Shown here piece by piece: positions 63,095-64,000 of a DNA stretch of 64,000 bases (position 1 is its first letter; each line of letters opens with the position of its first letter). Both the position numbers and the translations under genes were made by a program. The DNA comes from Marinobacter fuscus (GTDB lineage: Bacteria; Pseudomonadota; Gammaproteobacteria; Pseudomonadales; Oleiphilaceae), in the NCBI RefSeq assembly GCF_003007675.1, contig NZ_PXNP01000053.1, positions 124,001-188,000 of the forward strand. The letters are read 5' to 3'. The notes under the pieces were generated by a model. That model was given only the letters and a program-made list of their open reading frames with translations. It ran no database searches and was not told the origin of the DNA.

Positions 63095-63105
63095 ATCTGC
63101 GATGG

Positions 63106-64000
63106 CTACTGGGTGGCCACCATTTCATCGGTCACCTGGTAGTCCCCCGCCAGCCAGCGCAGCACTTCGTGCGCGGCCGGGTGATCAAAGGCGTCATAGG
63201 TGTGCATCAGCGCCTGCTTTTTCTCATCGCTGATGCGTGCCAGCCCGGTGTCCTGCAGGGTCAGTAAATCCTTGTGCAGCTGCTCCGCCAACTCAAGCCC
63301 CACCACTTCCCGGGCGGCGTGCAAAAACGCCTGGCCATACTGGTAATCCGGCCCCTGGCGATAGCATTCGGCCAGGGTAATGGCGGGAATACAGCTCAAC
63401 ACCGGCTGCAACGCCGGGTTAATGGCGTGGCCCGCCAGGTAGGCCGCGTTACCCGCCGGCCGGCCGGTGAAGCCGCGCAGATGCAGATGGCGTGACATCC
63501 GGTCACCGTCGTTGACCGGGTAGTTGTCCCATAACAGCGGCTTGCGCCCCAGCACTTTGGTGATCCGCTTGAGATGGCCCGGCGACACTTCCCGGGAACA
63601 AACTTCTTCACCCGTCCAGAACACCCGCACATCCCGGTGCAACTGAGCGCCCAGGTTTTCCAGATACTCCAGTGGCCTTGGGCCGAAAACCCGATCCAGC
63701 ACCGGGTCATCGGAATAATAGGTGGGGCAAACGCTGAGCTTTTCCGCACTGCTGTTGTCCCGCACCCACTGCATGATCCCGGCCTGGGTGCGGGCCAACT
63801 CCGGCGTGTCGGGATGCATGTCATCAAACAGAATGGCCAGCTCCTGAACGCCAATCCGATCCAGTGCGTTCAGCTTTCGAGCCAGGGCTTCCCGTGCCGC
63901 ATCGTCGAAGTGGTTAAATACTTCAAACGGGCTGAGCCCAACACCAAAACGCACGCCCTCCCGTTTGCAATGACGGGCAAATCCAGCCAGCGCTTCCGCC
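63106..64000 (-). CDS. GH84-like beta-N-acetylglucosaminidase domain protein (5' part outside window)
   Basis: The frame is open from the right edge (64000) to TAG at 63106, so the N-terminus is missing. The visible 297 residues resemble the NAGidase (GH84) catalytic barrel: GVQELAILFDDMHPDTPELARTQAGIMQWV contains a DD pair like the catalytic aspartates, followed by CPTYYSDDPVLD and LLWDNYPVND. Hexosaminidase or O-GlcNAcase-like activity is therefore likely, but marine bacterial homologues are little studied. It is convergent with the SIMPL gene, with 11 bases between the stops. Confidence 0.7.
   Translation of the reverse strand, partial: AEALAGFARHCKREGVRFGVGLSPFEVFNHFDDAAREALARKLNALDRIGVQELAILFDDMHPDTPELARTQAGIMQWVRDNSSAEKLSVCPTYYSDDPVLDRVFGPRPLEYLENLGAQLHRDVRVFWTGEEVCSREVSPGHLKRITKVLGRKPLLWDNYPVNDGDRMSRHLHLRGFTGRPAGNAAYLAGHAINPALQPVLSCIPAITLAECYRQGPDYQYGQAFLHAAREVVGLELAEQLHKDLLTLQDTGLARISDEKKQALMHTYDAFDHPAAHEVLRWLAGDYQVTDEMVATQ

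Noticed and set aside
1..64000. CRISPR array, tRNA, rRNA
   Set aside because: No regularly spaced repeats, no cloverleaf or rRNA-like stretch was noticed on reading; a covariance-model scan could not be run.

Overview
The window looks like chromosomal DNA of a gammaproteobacterium, most likely Marinobacter or a close relative. The gene orders zapA-6S RNA-fau, ygfB-pepP-ubiH-ubiI, aroQ-accB-accC-prmA and dusB-fis-purH-purD are gammaproteobacterial. The G+C-rich codon use and the mix of a LapD-type c-di-GMP receptor, an isocitrate lyase, an RND pump and DASS, SulP and CASTOR-like membrane proteins fit a marine heterotroph. The genus is an inference; no rRNA or tRNA gene was seen.

Layout. 1-1743: end of the tat operon and rsmE. 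1884-14168: a visibly A+T-richer defence island, read as one transcription unit of nine genes: HTH regulator, hsdR, an AAA ATPase with a TOPRIM-like tail, hsdM, hsdS, a three-gene ABC-3C-like module (nuclease-like protein, middle component, Rad50-like DUF3732 ATPase) and an AlbA_2/HATPase protein. 14224-19666 (minus): DUF808, then the ygfB-pepP-ubiH-ubiI operon for ubiquinone synthesis. 19798-23041: a zinc-type locus with a Zur-box-like palindrome, a ZrgA/DUF2796 protein, a DUF3299 protein and an ABC transporter. 23163-25882: a ZapB-like gene, zapA, the 6S RNA gene and fau. Between 6S RNA and fau sits a 1.3 kb insert bounded by a 56-bp direct repeat of the 6S 3' end.

25852-44438: a tiny membrane protein, ilvA, rpiA, ppa, DUF2333 and lapD, a diguanylate cyclase, aroQ-accBC-prmA, a DUF3426 protein, dusB-fis, purH, purD and a lipoprotein hydrolase. 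44521-53495: a CPA2 antiporter, an EgtB/SenA-like enzyme, an RND efflux operon with a divergent TetR/AcrR regulator and AcrR-like operator, and a shortened phospholipase-D-like gene. 53496-64000: a DASS transporter, isocitrate lyase, a CASTOR/POLLUX-like protein, a SulP transporter whose expected start codon reads ATA, a ribbon-helix-helix protein, a ChaN-like lipoprotein, a SIMPL protein and a partial GH84-like hydrolase.

The most interesting items are the composite restriction/ABC-3C island, the 6S-targeted insert with two unknown genes, the 28-bp perfect inverted repeat upstream of the EgtB-like gene, the in-frame-deleted phospholipase D gene and the SulP start-codon anomaly.
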